This document shows positions 8,554-16,283 of a stretch of 64,000 bases of DNA, piece by piece. How positions within the stretch are numbered: position 1 is the stretch's first letter; every line of letters begins with the position of its first letter. This DNA comes from Acidobacteriaceae bacterium. Lineage in GTDB: Bacteria > Acidobacteriota > Terriglobia > Terriglobales > Acidobacteriaceae. The stretch is from NCBI GenBank assembly GCA_030041045.1, contig JASHOQ010000097.1, positions 62,001 to 126,000 of the forward strand. Reading direction: 5' to 3'. The position numbers were made by a program, and so were the translations under genes. The notes beneath the pieces were generated by a model. That model did no database searches. It was not told the origin of the DNA and saw nothing but the letters and a program-made list of their open reading frames with translations.

Positions 8554-9839
8554 CAGTTCGCTCCTCCGTTCGGCTGCGACTCTTCCGCCTTCATGTCAAT
8601 CGTCCCGCCGGTCTCGTGCACCGTCTCCGAGGCCGGTGAAGAGGTGAGCATCGGATTGACGGCTTCGCCCTCCTGGTATTTCTCCTGTCCGCCCACAAGC
8701 ACACGGTCGCCGGCGTTCAGGCCGGCCTTGATCTCGGCCAGCTTTGTGCCCTCAAGGCCCACAGTCACGGGGCGAATGTGCACGCGGTTTTCTTCATCGA
8801 GTACATAAACCGTCGGCTGCTCGAGCGCATTCAGCACCAGCGCCTCAACCGGAAGGGTGACCACGTTGTGGGCGCTCGAGAGCTGCAGCAAGGTGTTGGC
8901 ATACATGCCCGGGGTGATGGAGAGATTCTTGTTGTCGACGTCGACTTCGGTCTCCATGGTGCGGGTTTCAAAGTTCACGTTGCGCGTGAAGCGGACAATC
9001 TTCCCTGCAAATGACCGGCCGATTGCGTCCACGCGGACGTCGAGCGTATCGCCCACCTGCACGAACTGCACATCGTCTTCGGGAACGGGCACGCGCAGGC
9101 GCAGGAGCGTGCTCTGCGAGAGACGGACAATGGGCAAAGTGGTGTTGTTCGAGTTGGTGCCGCCCTGGATGAGCGCGCCGGTGTCGGCGTAGCGCCAGGT
9201 CACCACGCCCGCGATGGGCGCCGTGACATTGGTATAATCCTCGAGCGCCTGCACGCGCTGATTGTCTGCCCGCGCGGCCTCAGCGTGCTGTTGCGCCGCG
9301 GCCAGTGCGGCTTTGGCGGCGTCAACCTGCGCCTGGGAGTTCAGGTCCTTGGCCTGCGCGTCGTCCAGTTCCTGCTGGGCAATCAGGCCGGGCCGCGTAG
9401 CGGCTGCCTGCTCAAGGCGAACCGATTCCGCATGCAGCGCGTAGTTCAATGCCTCGGCGCTCTTCACCTCGTGCTGTGCCCGCGCAATCTCTTCCTGGCT
9501 CTGCTTGAGCTGGAAAACGGTTTGCTGCAATTGCGCCTGGAGCTCCGGCACTTCAAGAACCGCCAGCGTCTCGCCTTGGTGCACCATGTCGCCAATGTCG
9601 ACATTGATCTTCTTCATGTAGCCGCTCACCTTGGGGTGGACGTCGACCTCCTGGTAGGCCTGAAACTGGCCGGCCAGCGTGAGCACGTGGGAGATGTCGC
9701 CGCGCTGCGCCGCAGCCACGCGCGCCGAGGGAACAGCCTGTGCGGAAGCGGCTCCCGCGGAGCTGGAATGGCACGCGGCGATGGCAACAGCGCCGCAGGT
9801 GGCCAAGGCCGCAGAGAAAATCAGGAAAGGTTTCTTCAT
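8553..9839 (-). CDS. RND efflux periplasmic adaptor (membrane fusion) lipoprotein
   Basis: Periplasmic adaptor linking the RND pump to the outer-membrane channel, 428 residues. The start is the ATG at 9839 (M-K-K-P-F-L-I-F-S) with an AGGAG upstream; a longer frame to 9887 lacks such a site. Residues 1-22 form a signal peptide ending in a lipobox-like A-I-A-A-C, so it is probably lipid-anchored. The biotinyl-lipoyl-like half (V-S-G-Y-M-K-K-I-N-V-D-I-G-D), a long helical hairpin rich in Gln and Ala, and the beta-barrel and membrane-proximal segments follow in the usual HlyD/MFP order. It is the first gene of the four-gene operon; the promoter should lie in 9840-10104, where no convincing -35/-10 pair was picked out. 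Confidence 0.9.
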   Translation of the reverse strand: MKKPFLIFSAALATCGAVAIAACHSSSAGAASAQAVPSARVAAAQRGDISHVLTLAGQFQAYQEVDVHPKVSGYMKKINVDIGDMVHQGETLAVLEVPELQAQLQQTVFQLKQSQEEIARAQHEVKSAEALNYALHAESVRLEQAAATRPGLIAQQELDDAQAKDLNSQAQVDAAKAALAAAQQHAEAARADNQRVQALEDYTNVTAPIAGVVTWRYADTGALIQGGTNSNNTTLPIVRLSQSTLLRLRVPVPEDDVQFVQVGDTLDVRVDAIGRSFAGKIVRFTRNVNFETRTMETEVDVDNKNLSITPGMYANTLLQLSSAHNVVTLPVEALVLNALEQPTVYVLDEENRVHIRPVTVGLEGTKLAEIKAGLNAGDRVLVGGQEKYQEGEAVNPMLTSSPASETVHETGGTIDMKAEESQPNGGAN

Positions 9840-10104
9840 GCCGGTCAAACTCCTGCTTGATTGCACCCGCTTCTCACGAGGGCGCATGGAGTAAGAAAAA
9901 TGGAGACGCGAACGATGGAATTGAGTTGCGCCTTACTGCGTCATGCCGGGCGCGAAAAGGCCCCGCGCACTTCCGCATTCAAGCCCGCAACAGGGGACCC
10001 GGAACGGTGCGTCAGGCGCAGACGCGCGACCCGGACCTGCCGGAATTCGCAGCACCGCGCATAGGCGCCGGTGCAAGCTCGTCTACAGTAAAGCCGCTAC
10101 ACGG

Positions 10105-10479
10105 TTAGGATGCAAAGGGAAAAGGAGGGGGGCGAAAATAATACTGCGGAGAAAGGCGCGCTGCGGACAGGCTGCCGGCGGGACCGGGCTTGTCCTGCGA
10201 GGGGTAAACTTTCCCGGCGAAGGACCGGGGCTTGAGCACGGCCAGCACCGCGAAAGATAGCGGCGGTGGAACGGAATTGGCTACGGGTACGCCATGATCG
10301 ATCAAGCGCGGCAAATCCGCAGGCCAAGCCTTGGCCGCCCGCACATCGTATCCGGGCCCGTTCGCCGGACCGAACCACGCCGTCTTCGCTTCCACGGCAA
10401 AGACTACGGCCAGCAGGCATAGCCCCAAGGCGAACATCACGCGCCGCGTGGCGCGAAAAAGGGCCGGACTAGCGCACAT
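10105..10479 (-). CDS. Small hypothetical protein with one membrane segment
   Basis: A 124-residue frame with no family I recognise. Residues 14-30 (V-M-F-A-L-G-L-C-L-L-A-V-V-F-A-V-E) look like a membrane helix or uncleaved signal. A soluble part follows that begins K-T-A-W-F-G-P-A-N-G-P-G-Y-D and is enriched in Pro. Codon use is high-GC like its neighbours. There is no clear ribosome site for the ATG at 10479, and an internal ATG at 10437 would start just before the hydrophobic stretch. The coherent membrane segment and ordinary composition argue for a real gene, but another frame overlaps most of it, so the call is tentative. Confidence 0.45.
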   Translation of the reverse strand: MCASPALFRATRRVMFALGLCLLAVVFAVEAKTAWFGPANGPGYDVRAAKAWPADLPRLIDHGVPVANSVPPPLSFAVLAVLKPRSFAGKVYPSQDKPGPAGSLSAARLSPQYYFRPPPFPFAS

Positions 10480-10730
10480 AATGGCAGTCTATCATGTGGG
10501 ATGCTTGGGGCATCTGCGCGCGGGCCAAAGAGGCGCGACGAACCCCAAATCTCAGAGACGCACGCGCCGGCAAAAGGTCAGCGGGGGCGCGGACGTGAGG
10601 CGACGCCCCGCGGGCGCAAACCCGCGCGGCTGCAGAGCATCGTGCAGCAAAGGAGGAAACGCGAATCTGGCTCTGGCGGAGGCTTGAGCTTTTTCCGGTA
10701 GCGCCCGGCGCGAGAGAGTTGTATGTGGAC

Positions 10731-11045
10731 TCAGCTGGCGCGCCCGCGCGCGCCACCGCTGCCTTTGCGCGCCGCATAGCAATCGCGGCAATACACCGGG
10801 CGATCACCGCGAGGCTCGAACGGCACCGTCGTGGGCTGCCCGCATGCCGAACAAATGACGGGGGTTCCCTGAGAAGGAGCGGAACGGTAGCCCGACCCAC
10901 CTTGATCGTTTTTCTTGGCCTGTCGGCAAGGCTTGCAGCGTTTCGGCGTCGAGTACCCGCGTTCCTGAAAGAACGCCTGATCGGCAGCGGTGAAGGTGAA
11001 GTCCTGCCCACAGTCGCTGCAGGTTAGTTGCATGTCTCCGGCCAT
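10731..11045 (-). CDS. Double zinc-ribbon protein
   Basis: A 104-residue cytoplasmic protein with four CxxC-type knuckles: L-T-C-S-D-C-G and R-C-K-P-C in the first half, V-I-C-S-A-C-G and V-Y-C-R-D-C in the second. The first half matches the small zinc-ribbon family in which D-C-G-x-D-F-x-F-T is followed by a Lys/Arg-rich CxxC. The second matches the partner ribbon with T-T-V-P-F-x-P and R-P-V-Y-C. Such proteins are conserved but not well characterised; zinc binding is a confident inference, nucleic-acid binding only a guess. The start is the ATG at 11045 with GGAG 8 bases upstream; the frame to 11108 has no such support. It is transcribed away from the bufferin operon. Confidence 0.8.
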   Translation of the reverse strand: MAGDMQLTCSDCGQDFTFTAADQAFFQERGYSTPKRCKPCRQAKKNDQGGSGYRSAPSQGTPVICSACGQPTTVPFEPRGDRPVYCRDCYAARKGSGGARGRAS

Positions 11046-11389
11046 AAAGGTTTCTCCGTTCTGTCTCCTTGTGCCGCAATTGTACTCGCATTTCATAAAA
11101 TGCCACAAAAGATTTGTCTATTTGGATTGATAAACTTAGGCCGAAGATCGAATTTCCAGCTTGAAGGACGGTGAGGCAAGCGCCGGCGCCGGGACACCCG
11201 GGAGCCGCTCACCGATGCCGTTGGACACATTCCGGTAGCCAAACTGCCCATCTTCCCTGTAACTTTTCTTGGGGCCCGCAGTCTGATGGGTGCGTCACCG
11301 AAATTCGCGGAGGAACGGGTTTCCAAGTCTGCTCCTCCAGACCTACAACCCGCGGAGGCACTCCGCCGAACCCAGGAGGTCTCTCGACC
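11046..11389. other. Divergent intergenic region between zinc-ribbon gene and bufferin operon
   Basis: These 344 bases separate two divergent genes. The left third is relatively AT-rich (11085-11145) and may hold the leftward promoter. The right two thirds hold the candidate ECF promoter at 11258-11286 and a leader of about 100 bases before the bufferin precursor, with an AGGAGGT ribosome site at 11374-11380. A reading frame runs in phase through the leader from 11171, but it has no ribosome site and no protein-like composition, so it is treated as untranslated. Confidence 0.5.
11258..11286 (+). promoter_or_regulatory. Candidate ECF-sigma promoter of the bufferin operon
   Basis: TGTAAC at 11258-11263 and GTCTGA at 11281-11286 are separated by 17 bases. 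This is the general form of promoters read by extracytoplasmic-function sigma factors (AAC in the -35, GTC or CGTC in the -10). It lies about 100 bases before the precursor start. As I recall, bufferin genes in Caulobacter are under an ECF factor (SigF), which makes the match more plausible. No sigma-factor gene is in the window. Confidence 0.5.
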
Positions 11390-11710
11390 ATGAAGAACCA
11401 ATTCAACGCACTGCTGCTCTCCGCTGCTCTCGCCGGCCTGGCCGGCGGCACTGCCATCGCCGCCCACGCGTCCAGTCTGAATGCCGGCCAGAACGGCGTG
11501 CGCGCGACCTCGGCCAAGTTGCTCAAGGCCGGCCTGCGCTACTCGAGCGTCGCCGATACCGCCAAGCACTCCTGTAAAGGCAAAAACGATTGCAAAGGAC
11601 AGGGTGGGTGCAAGTCCGGCGATAACGGCTGCAAGGGCAAAAACAGTTGCAAAGGCAAAGGCGGTTGCGCCACTGACGGCTCTCCGATGCCCGACGCCCG
11701 CTTTGCTTGA
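11390..11710 (+). CDS. bufA: Bufferin-type Cys-rich RiPP precursor, periplasmic
   Basis: A 106-residue secreted precursor peptide. The ATG has an AGGAGGT site 9 bases upstream. Residues 1-25 form a Sec signal peptide ending A-I-A-A. After a linker comes a strikingly regular Cys/Lys/Gly core: six Cys at 62, 68, 74, 81, 87 and 93, arranged as two copies of C-K-G-K-N-x-C-K-G-x-G-G-C. This pattern resembles the periplasmic bufferin metallophores (BufA2-like, DUF2282-related), whose Cys residues are converted by an MNIO enzyme and which buffer copper. The genes for such an enzyme and its partner follow. The modification and the metal are inferred from the family; the sequence shows only the Cys pattern and the context. 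Confidence 0.8.
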   Translation: MKNQFNALLLSAALAGLAGGTAIAAHASSLNAGQNGVRATSAKLLKAGLRYSSVADTAKHSCKGKNDCKGQGGCKSGDNGCKGKNSCKGKGGCATDGSPMPDARFA

Positions 11711-11814
11711 AGCCACTCAGGGATCGGCGCGCGTCTGAGACGGGAAGCACTTCTCTCTCCTCCGCCGCCGATCCCAATTCAATTCACCTTGCGCGTCGCA
11801 GCGAGCCGTTCACT

Positions 11815-11900
11815 GACAACTGCTCACTGACCACTGTCCACTGTCCACTGTTCACTGTTCACTGTCTTCTGACCTCTGAAACCTGATCCCTGACCCCCGT
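11815..11900. repeat. Degenerate CACTGTC/CCTGAAA heptad array
   Basis: Within the 194-base gap between the bufferin precursor and the MNIO gene lies a run of short units of the type (T)CACTG(T/A)C, then CCTGAAA and CCTGATC. They belong to the same loose heptad class as at 556-630 and 49159. They may form RNA structure that attenuates expression after the abundant precursor, but this is speculation. Confidence 0.5.
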
Positions 11901-11904
11901 CTTT

Positions 11905-12765
11905 ATGCCCGGTAATCGCTTCAACGCGTATCAGAACCACGGCGTGGGCATCGGCCTGCGCATTCCCCACTACGAGCACATCTTTGCGCGCAAGCCGGTA
12001 GTGGACTGGTTCGAAATCATCTCGGAAAATTACATGATCGACGCCGGCCGGCCGCTGGCCACGCTCGACCGCATCCTCGAGCAGTACCGGGTCGTCCAGC
12101 ATGGAGTATCGATGTACTTCGGCTCCGTGACCGCGCCCGATCCCGAGCACCTGCGCCGGCTGAAGCAACTGGTGCGGCGGACAAAGACTCCGTGGCTGAG
12201 CGATCATCTCTGCTGGGGCAGCGTGGACGGCACCTACACCCACGACCTGCTGCCGCTGCCGTACACCTGGGAGGCGGTCGAGCGCACAGCCGAGCGCGTG
12301 CGCAGGGTGCAGGATTTTCTCGAAATTCCCGTGGCGGTCGAAAACGTGAGCTCCTATGCGGCTTTCACCGCCTCCGAGATGACGGAGTGGGATTTTTTGA
12401 CCGAGGTGGTGGAGCGCGCCGACTGCGGCATCCTGCTCGACGTGAACAACATTTACGTCTCCGCCATGAACCACGAGTTCAATCCCATGGACTACGTGAA
12501 CGCGGTGCCCGCGCACCGCGTGGCGCAGATTCATATCGCCGGCCACTCGAAGTACGAGAAGTACATTCTCGACACGCACGACCATCCGGTGATCGATCCG
12601 GTGTGGGATCTCTATGCGCGCGCCATCGAGCGCTGCGGACCCAGGCCCACGCTTCTGGAGTGGGACGACCACATTCCCAGCTTCGATGAGGTGCACGCCG
12701 AGGCGCTCAAAGCCAACCGCTATCTGCACGGGCAGGCGCCGGAACTCGTGGAGGCGGCGCGATGA
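11905..12765 (+). CDS. bufB: MNIO-family (DUF692) peptide-modifying oxidase
   Basis: Multinuclear non-heme iron oxidase-like TIM-barrel protein, 286 residues, the expected size. MNIO enzymes oxidise Cys residues of RiPP precursors, for example in bufferin and methanobactin pathways. Family hallmarks are visible: G-I-G-L-R near the N-terminus, E-I-I-S-E-N-Y-M, S-D-H-L-C-W, A-V-E-N-V-S-S-Y, L-D-V-N-N-I-Y-V-S-A, H-I-A-G-H and the C-terminal D-T-H-D-H-P-V. Together they supply the His, Asp, Glu and Asn metal ligands. It follows the Cys-rich precursor and overlaps the next gene by 4 bases (ATGA). Its substrate is therefore inferred to be the six-Cys core of that precursor. No signal peptide is seen, so modification would occur in the cytoplasm. 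Confidence 0.9.
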   Translation: MPGNRFNAYQNHGVGIGLRIPHYEHIFARKPVVDWFEIISENYMIDAGRPLATLDRILEQYRVVQHGVSMYFGSVTAPDPEHLRRLKQLVRRTKTPWLSDHLCWGSVDGTYTHDLLPLPYTWEAVERTAERVRRVQDFLEIPVAVENVSSYAAFTASEMTEWDFLTEVVERADCGILLDVNNIYVSAMNHEFNPMDYVNAVPAHRVAQIHIAGHSKYEKYILDTHDHPVIDPVWDLYARAIERCGPRPTLLEWDDHIPSFDEVHAEALKANRYLHGQAPELVEAAR

Positions 12766-13670
12766 GCGACGCCAGGAACGGCGTTATGAGCTTGGAAGAA
12801 ATTCAGCGCGCCATGGCCGCGGCGGTGCTCGAGCCGCTCACGGCGGACGAAGGCATGCGCGAGCGCGCAGCCGATGGCCGTGCGATGGCCGATGTAGCCG
12901 CGTCTTTCATCGCGCCCAACGGCCGGCTCAATGCCTTCCAGCGGCTGGAGATATACAACCGCCAGTACTGGCTCCGCGTGCTGGGCTCCCTCGAAGAGGA
13001 TTTCCCCGCTCTGCGCGCGGTGGTCGGCGGCAATCGTTTTCATGCGCTCTCCGTTGCCTATCTCACTGCACATCCCAGCCGCTCGTTCACGCTGCGCAAT
13101 CTGGGCTCGAAGCTGGTCGAGTGGCTCACGGCGCATCCCGAGTTCGCAGGCCGCCGGCACGCTCTCGCTGTCGATGTGGCGCGCATCGAGTGGGCGTTTG
13201 TTGTGGCTTTCGATTCGGCCGGGCGCGCGCCGCTCACGCTCAACCACATCGCGGCGCTCGATGGCGGGTCGCGGCTCTCTCTGCAGCCGCATCTGCAGTT
13301 GATGGCGCTTGCGTACGCAGCCGACGAACTGGTGCTCGGCCTGCACCAGCGCGAGAAGCGGCTGACCAGCGAGGCCGGAGTGGAGCACGAACGGGAAGAG
13401 TCGGCCCCTGAAAAACTGCCCAGGCTGCGCCGGAAAAATACCTGGCTGGCCGCGCACCGCGTCGATCTTTCCGTTTACTACCGGCGCCTGGAGCGCGAGG
13501 AGTATCTCACCCTGGACGCGCTGCGCCAGGGAAGGCCGATGAGCGAGGCGCTGGACGAAGGCTTCGCCGGTTCGGCGATTCTCGAAAAGCAGCGCGCAGC
13601 CTGCGTGCAGGGATGGTTCGGCACATGGGCGGAACTGGGATGGATCTGCGCGCCGGAAGCGGGAGCCTGA
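12762..13670 (+). CDS. bufC: DUF2063 partner protein of the MNIO enzyme
   Basis: A 302-residue protein whose N-terminal part (residues about 6-115) matches DUF2063, the partner always found next to DUF692 enzymes. The typical run is L-N-A-F-Q-R-L-E-I-Y-N-R-Q, then E-E-D-F-P-A-L-R and H-P-S-R-S-F-T-L-R-N-L-G. In studied bufferin and HvfABC-type systems this protein is thought to bind the precursor and present it to the MNIO. The C-terminal half is variable and carries a charged insert near residues 200-225. The ATGA overlap with the MNIO gene supports stoichiometric co-production. The role as partner is inferred from the family. Confidence 0.85.
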   Translation: MSDARNGVMSLEEIQRAMAAAVLEPLTADEGMRERAADGRAMADVAASFIAPNGRLNAFQRLEIYNRQYWLRVLGSLEEDFPALRAVVGGNRFHALSVAYLTAHPSRSFTLRNLGSKLVEWLTAHPEFAGRRHALAVDVARIEWAFVVAFDSAGRAPLTLNHIAALDGGSRLSLQPHLQLMALAYAADELVLGLHQREKRLTSEAGVEHEREESAPEKLPRLRRKNTWLAAHRVDLSVYYRRLEREEYLTLDALRQGRPMSEALDEGFAGSAILEKQRAACVQGWFGTWAELGWICAPEAGA

Positions 13671-13680
13671 AAGAAATCGC

Positions 13681-14148
13681 ATGTCCAAGCTCGTCGATTT
13701 GTATTTACGCGGAGTGCGCGCCCTCAATGCCTTCGCCGGCCCGCTGCTGCTGGCCATCCGCCTCTACTGGGGCTGGCAGTTTTCCACCGACGGCTGGGGA
13801 AAGCTGCACCACCTGGCGCGCGTGGGCGCCTATTTTGCGGAGCTGAACCTGCCCATGCCGCACACCACGGCGCTCTTCGTCTCGATCATCGAGTTCGTGG
13901 GCGGCATTCTCCTGGCCGCGGGCCTGGGCACGCGCGCAGTTGCGCTGGTGCTCTTCGCCAATATGACTGTCGCTTTCTGGACGGCGGAGAAGGACGCTTT
14001 CCTGGGCGTTCTCTCGAATCCCGACAAGTTCCAGGGCGCGGACGCCTACAACTACTGGTTCGCCGCGCTGCTCATTCTCATCCTCGGCCCCGGCTGGATT
14101 GCCCTGGACACGCTGTTGAAGCGCAGGTTCGCACACGCGCAAAGTTGA
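13681..14148 (+). CDS. DoxX-family membrane protein
   Basis: A 155-residue inner-membrane protein with four predicted helices, of the DoxX/MauE-like family: F-A-G-P-L-L-L-A-I-R-L-Y-W-G-W-Q-F near the start, G-K-L-H-H-L, and I-I-E-F-V-G-G-I-L-L. It starts 10 bases after the DUF2063 gene. DoxX proteins often close bufferin-type operons, where a part in electron transfer or precursor maturation has been suggested but is unclear. It ends 46 bases before the glycosyltransferase gene, which could be co-transcribed but has no obvious link. Confidence 0.85.
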   Translation: MSKLVDLYLRGVRALNAFAGPLLLAIRLYWGWQFSTDGWGKLHHLARVGAYFAELNLPMPHTTALFVSIIEFVGGILLAAGLGTRAVALVLFANMTVAFWTAEKDAFLGVLSNPDKFQGADAYNYWFAALLILILGPGWIALDTLLKRRFAHAQS

Positions 14149-14194
14149 CGCGCGCGCTATCATGGCTGTCAATCCTCCCTGCGATTGACGGACC

Positions 14195-15301
14195 ATGCGG
14201 ATCGTGTTCATGCTGACCTCGCTCGGCGTCGGCGGAGCGGAGCGCCAGGCGCTTGCTCTCGCCGAGCGCATGCGCGAGCGCGGCCACGGCGTGGCCGTGT
14301 TTACGCTGCGCCCGCAGCTCGCCCAAGAGTGGCCCACGTCCCTGCCGGTCTTCCGCCTGGGCATGCGCAAAGACCCGCTTACTGTGTTGGCCGCCACCGT
14401 CCGCGGCCGCCGGTATCTGCGCGACCTCGCGCCCGACGTCCTTCACAGTCATAGTTTTCACTCGAACATCTTCGCGCGGTGCATGAAGTGCATTTATCCG
14501 CGCATGGCCGTGGTCTCCACCATCCACAATGTTCATGAAGGCGGCCGGATGCGCATGCTCGCCTACCGGCTGACCGACGGCCTGTGCGCGCAGACGACGG
14601 CGGTGAGCGCAGCCGTGGCGGAGCGCTTTCAAACCCTCAAGGCAGTGCCGCGCAGCCGCTGCGCGGTGGTCGAGAACGCCATCGATGTTGCGGCTTTCAT
14701 GCCCGATCCGGTGCGCCGTGCGCGGATGCGCGACGCCATGCATGCGGGCACTGGCTTTATCTGGCTTGCCGCCGGCCGCATTGCCCCGGCCAAGGACTAT
14801 CCCCATCTTCTGCGGGCGTTCGCGAGAGTGTGCGCGACGCATCCCGGCGCGCAGTTGTGGATTGCGGGCGAGGGAACGGCGGGCGCGGTTGCGGCGCTGC
14901 GCAGCCTGGCCCGCGAACTCGGAATCGACGGCGGCGTGCAATGCCTCGGGCTGCGCCGCGATCTCGACGCGCTGCTCGACGCGGCGGACGGATTTGTGCT
15001 CAGCTCGGCGTGGGAGGGAATGCCTTTGGCGCTGGCCGAAGCCATGGCGATGGAAAAGCCGGTCGTGGCCACGGACGTGGGCGGCGTGCGCGAATTGGTG
15101 GGCGAAACCGGCATTCTGGTTCCCGCGCGCGATCCGGCTGGGCTCGCCCGCGCGATGGACGCAACCATGCGCGCGGCGGAGCCGGCACGGCGTGCGCAGG
15201 GACGCGCGGCGCGCGCACGCATCGAGGCCTGCTTCAGCCTTGACGCACGCGCCGACGCGTGGGAGGCGATCTATCGCTCGGTCAAGCTAGGTGGCGCGTA
15301 G
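14195..15301 (+). CDS. Glycosyltransferase family 4 (GT-B fold)
   Basis: A 368-residue cytoplasmic GT-B glycosyltransferase. The N-terminal domain opens with M-R-I-V-F-M-L-T-S-L-G-V-G-G-A-E-R, the classic GT4 acceptor-side loop. The C-terminal donor domain has A-A-G-R-I-A-P-A-K-D-Y, and S-S-A-W-E-G-M-P-L-A-L-A-E-A-M-A with the E-x7-E type nucleotide-sugar motif. Length is normal. The sugar and acceptor cannot be told; there are no polysaccharide genes next to it. It converges with the cyclase-like gene with only 12 bases between the stops. Confidence 0.88.
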   Translation: MRIVFMLTSLGVGGAERQALALAERMRERGHGVAVFTLRPQLAQEWPTSLPVFRLGMRKDPLTVLAATVRGRRYLRDLAPDVLHSHSFHSNIFARCMKCIYPRMAVVSTIHNVHEGGRMRMLAYRLTDGLCAQTTAVSAAVAERFQTLKAVPRSRCAVVENAIDVAAFMPDPVRRARMRDAMHAGTGFIWLAAGRIAPAKDYPHLLRAFARVCATHPGAQLWIAGEGTAGAVAALRSLARELGIDGGVQCLGLRRDLDALLDAADGFVLSSAWEGMPLALAEAMAMEKPVVATDVGGVRELVGETGILVPARDPAGLARAMDATMRAAEPARRAQGRAARARIEACFSLDARADAWEAIYRSVKLGGA

Positions 15302-15313
15302 CCGGCCGCGCGC

Positions 15314-16162
15314 TCAGGTGCGCACCCAGTTGCCGTACACCTGCTGGAGAACGGTGCCCGGGCTCATCTGCAGACGGCCCTGGAAGGTGGTCTGGTAAAA
15401 CTCGCGGATCTTTTGCTCGCTTTCGAGCGCGCTGACGGTCTTTCCATCGGGCCAGAAGACGTCGAGCGGATCGCCGTAATCGGTCTTGAAGGTCTCCTGC
15501 TCACCGTGCCGGATCATGGGGACGCGCGGGACGTCAGCGCCTTTCAGCTCGCCGGCGGCCTTCACGAAATACTGCACATTTTGAAGGTTCGGGCCGCGCG
15601 ACGATTGCACCGTGCCGTCCGGTCCTTTTTCCTGGGCAAAGATGTTGGTGCGCGGATCGTTTGCATCGACGATGGCGTAAATATCGTAATCGGCGTGCAG
15701 ATACTCGGCCGCCTCGCGGAAAACGGGCTTGTACATCACGCAGCCGTAGTGCGGGTCGGCTTCGTCGAGTTGCAGGGTGTAGTGCTTTCTCTCGCGGTCG
15801 GCGGCCAGGTTGGCCTGGGGATGGTTGCGGTCGAAGATGTAAAGATGCTGCGCGAAGCCGGGCCATTCCTTCTCTGCGCTGATGCGCTTCTCATCGGAAA
15901 ATGCCAGCGGCACCAGCTTGGGACTCACCACCAGGCCGGCCGTTTGCCAATGTTTGAAATCCCTGTCGGCCGTCTTGGCTTTGCAATCGAGAGGCTTGGG
16001 AATGTATCCCGATTTTCCCACCCACTGGCGCGACTCCTTGTTTCCCCTGCGCACCAGGATCCAGACCTTGAAGAACGCGGCGGCTCTTTTAAAAGCCTCA
16101 ACATGTTTGGGGAGCATGTAGGAATAAACGGGTAGTGGACTCTTCGCATCAGTGCTTGCCAT
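15314..16162 (-). CDS. Predicted edema-factor/CyaA/ExoY-like nucleotidyl cyclase
   Basis: A 282-residue protein without signal peptide or membrane helix. It resembles the class II (anthrax toxin-like) adenylyl cyclase catalytic core. R39 is followed 17 residues later by K56 and 7 later by K63 (G-Y-I-P-K-P-L-D-C-K-A-K, then A-G-L-V), the same spacing I recall for CyaA Arg41, Lys58 and Lys65. Next come A-D-Y-D-I-Y-A-I with D158 and D160, the metal-binding Asp pair, and I-R-H-G-E with H219, matching the H-G-x-E block. The CyaA His63/EF His351 position is Lys61 here. The calmodulin-binding parts of EF and CyaA are absent, and it is shorter than ExoY. Cyclase activity is inferred from motifs only; the nucleotide made and any activator are unknown. 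It stands alone, without secretion or immunity genes nearby. Confidence 0.65.
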   Translation of the reverse strand: MASTDAKSPLPVYSYMLPKHVEAFKRAAAFFKVWILVRRGNKESRQWVGKSGYIPKPLDCKAKTADRDFKHWQTAGLVVSPKLVPLAFSDEKRISAEKEWPGFAQHLYIFDRNHPQANLAADRERKHYTLQLDEADPHYGCVMYKPVFREAAEYLHADYDIYAIVDANDPRTNIFAQEKGPDGTVQSSRGPNLQNVQYFVKAAGELKGADVPRVPMIRHGEQETFKTDYGDPLDVFWPDGKTVSALESEQKIREFYQTTFQGRLQMSPGTVLQQVYGNWVRT

Positions 16163-16231
16163 GACCGGAGCTCCTGGCTGAGTATGCTAGCACGGGTCCC
16201 AAGGAAGCGCAGTTTGGTTGCAGAAGAAAGA

Positions 16232-16258
16232 AGGGCCGGAGCATCGCGCCCCGGCCCT
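16232..16258 (-). terminator. Rho-independent-like terminator after the TonB receptor gene
   Basis: Read on the minus strand, AGGGCCGG and CCGGCCCT form an 8-bp perfect stem around an 11-base loop. A T-rich run (TTCTTTCTTCT) follows. It lies 26 bases beyond the receptor stop and before the end of the intergenic space leading to the cyclase-like gene. Confidence 0.55.
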
Positions 16259-16283
16259 CGGCCGACTGTCCCCCAGTTGGCCG

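Noticed and set aside
10469-11011. 180-codon minus-strand frame over the zinc-ribbon gene
   Set aside because: Arg/Ala/Ser-rich shadow; the zinc-ribbon frame has four Cys pairs and a ribosome site.
11171-11389. N-terminal extension of the bufferin precursor
   Set aside because: In phase, but covers the candidate promoter and leader; the ATG at 11390 has an AGGAGGT site and a proper signal peptide.
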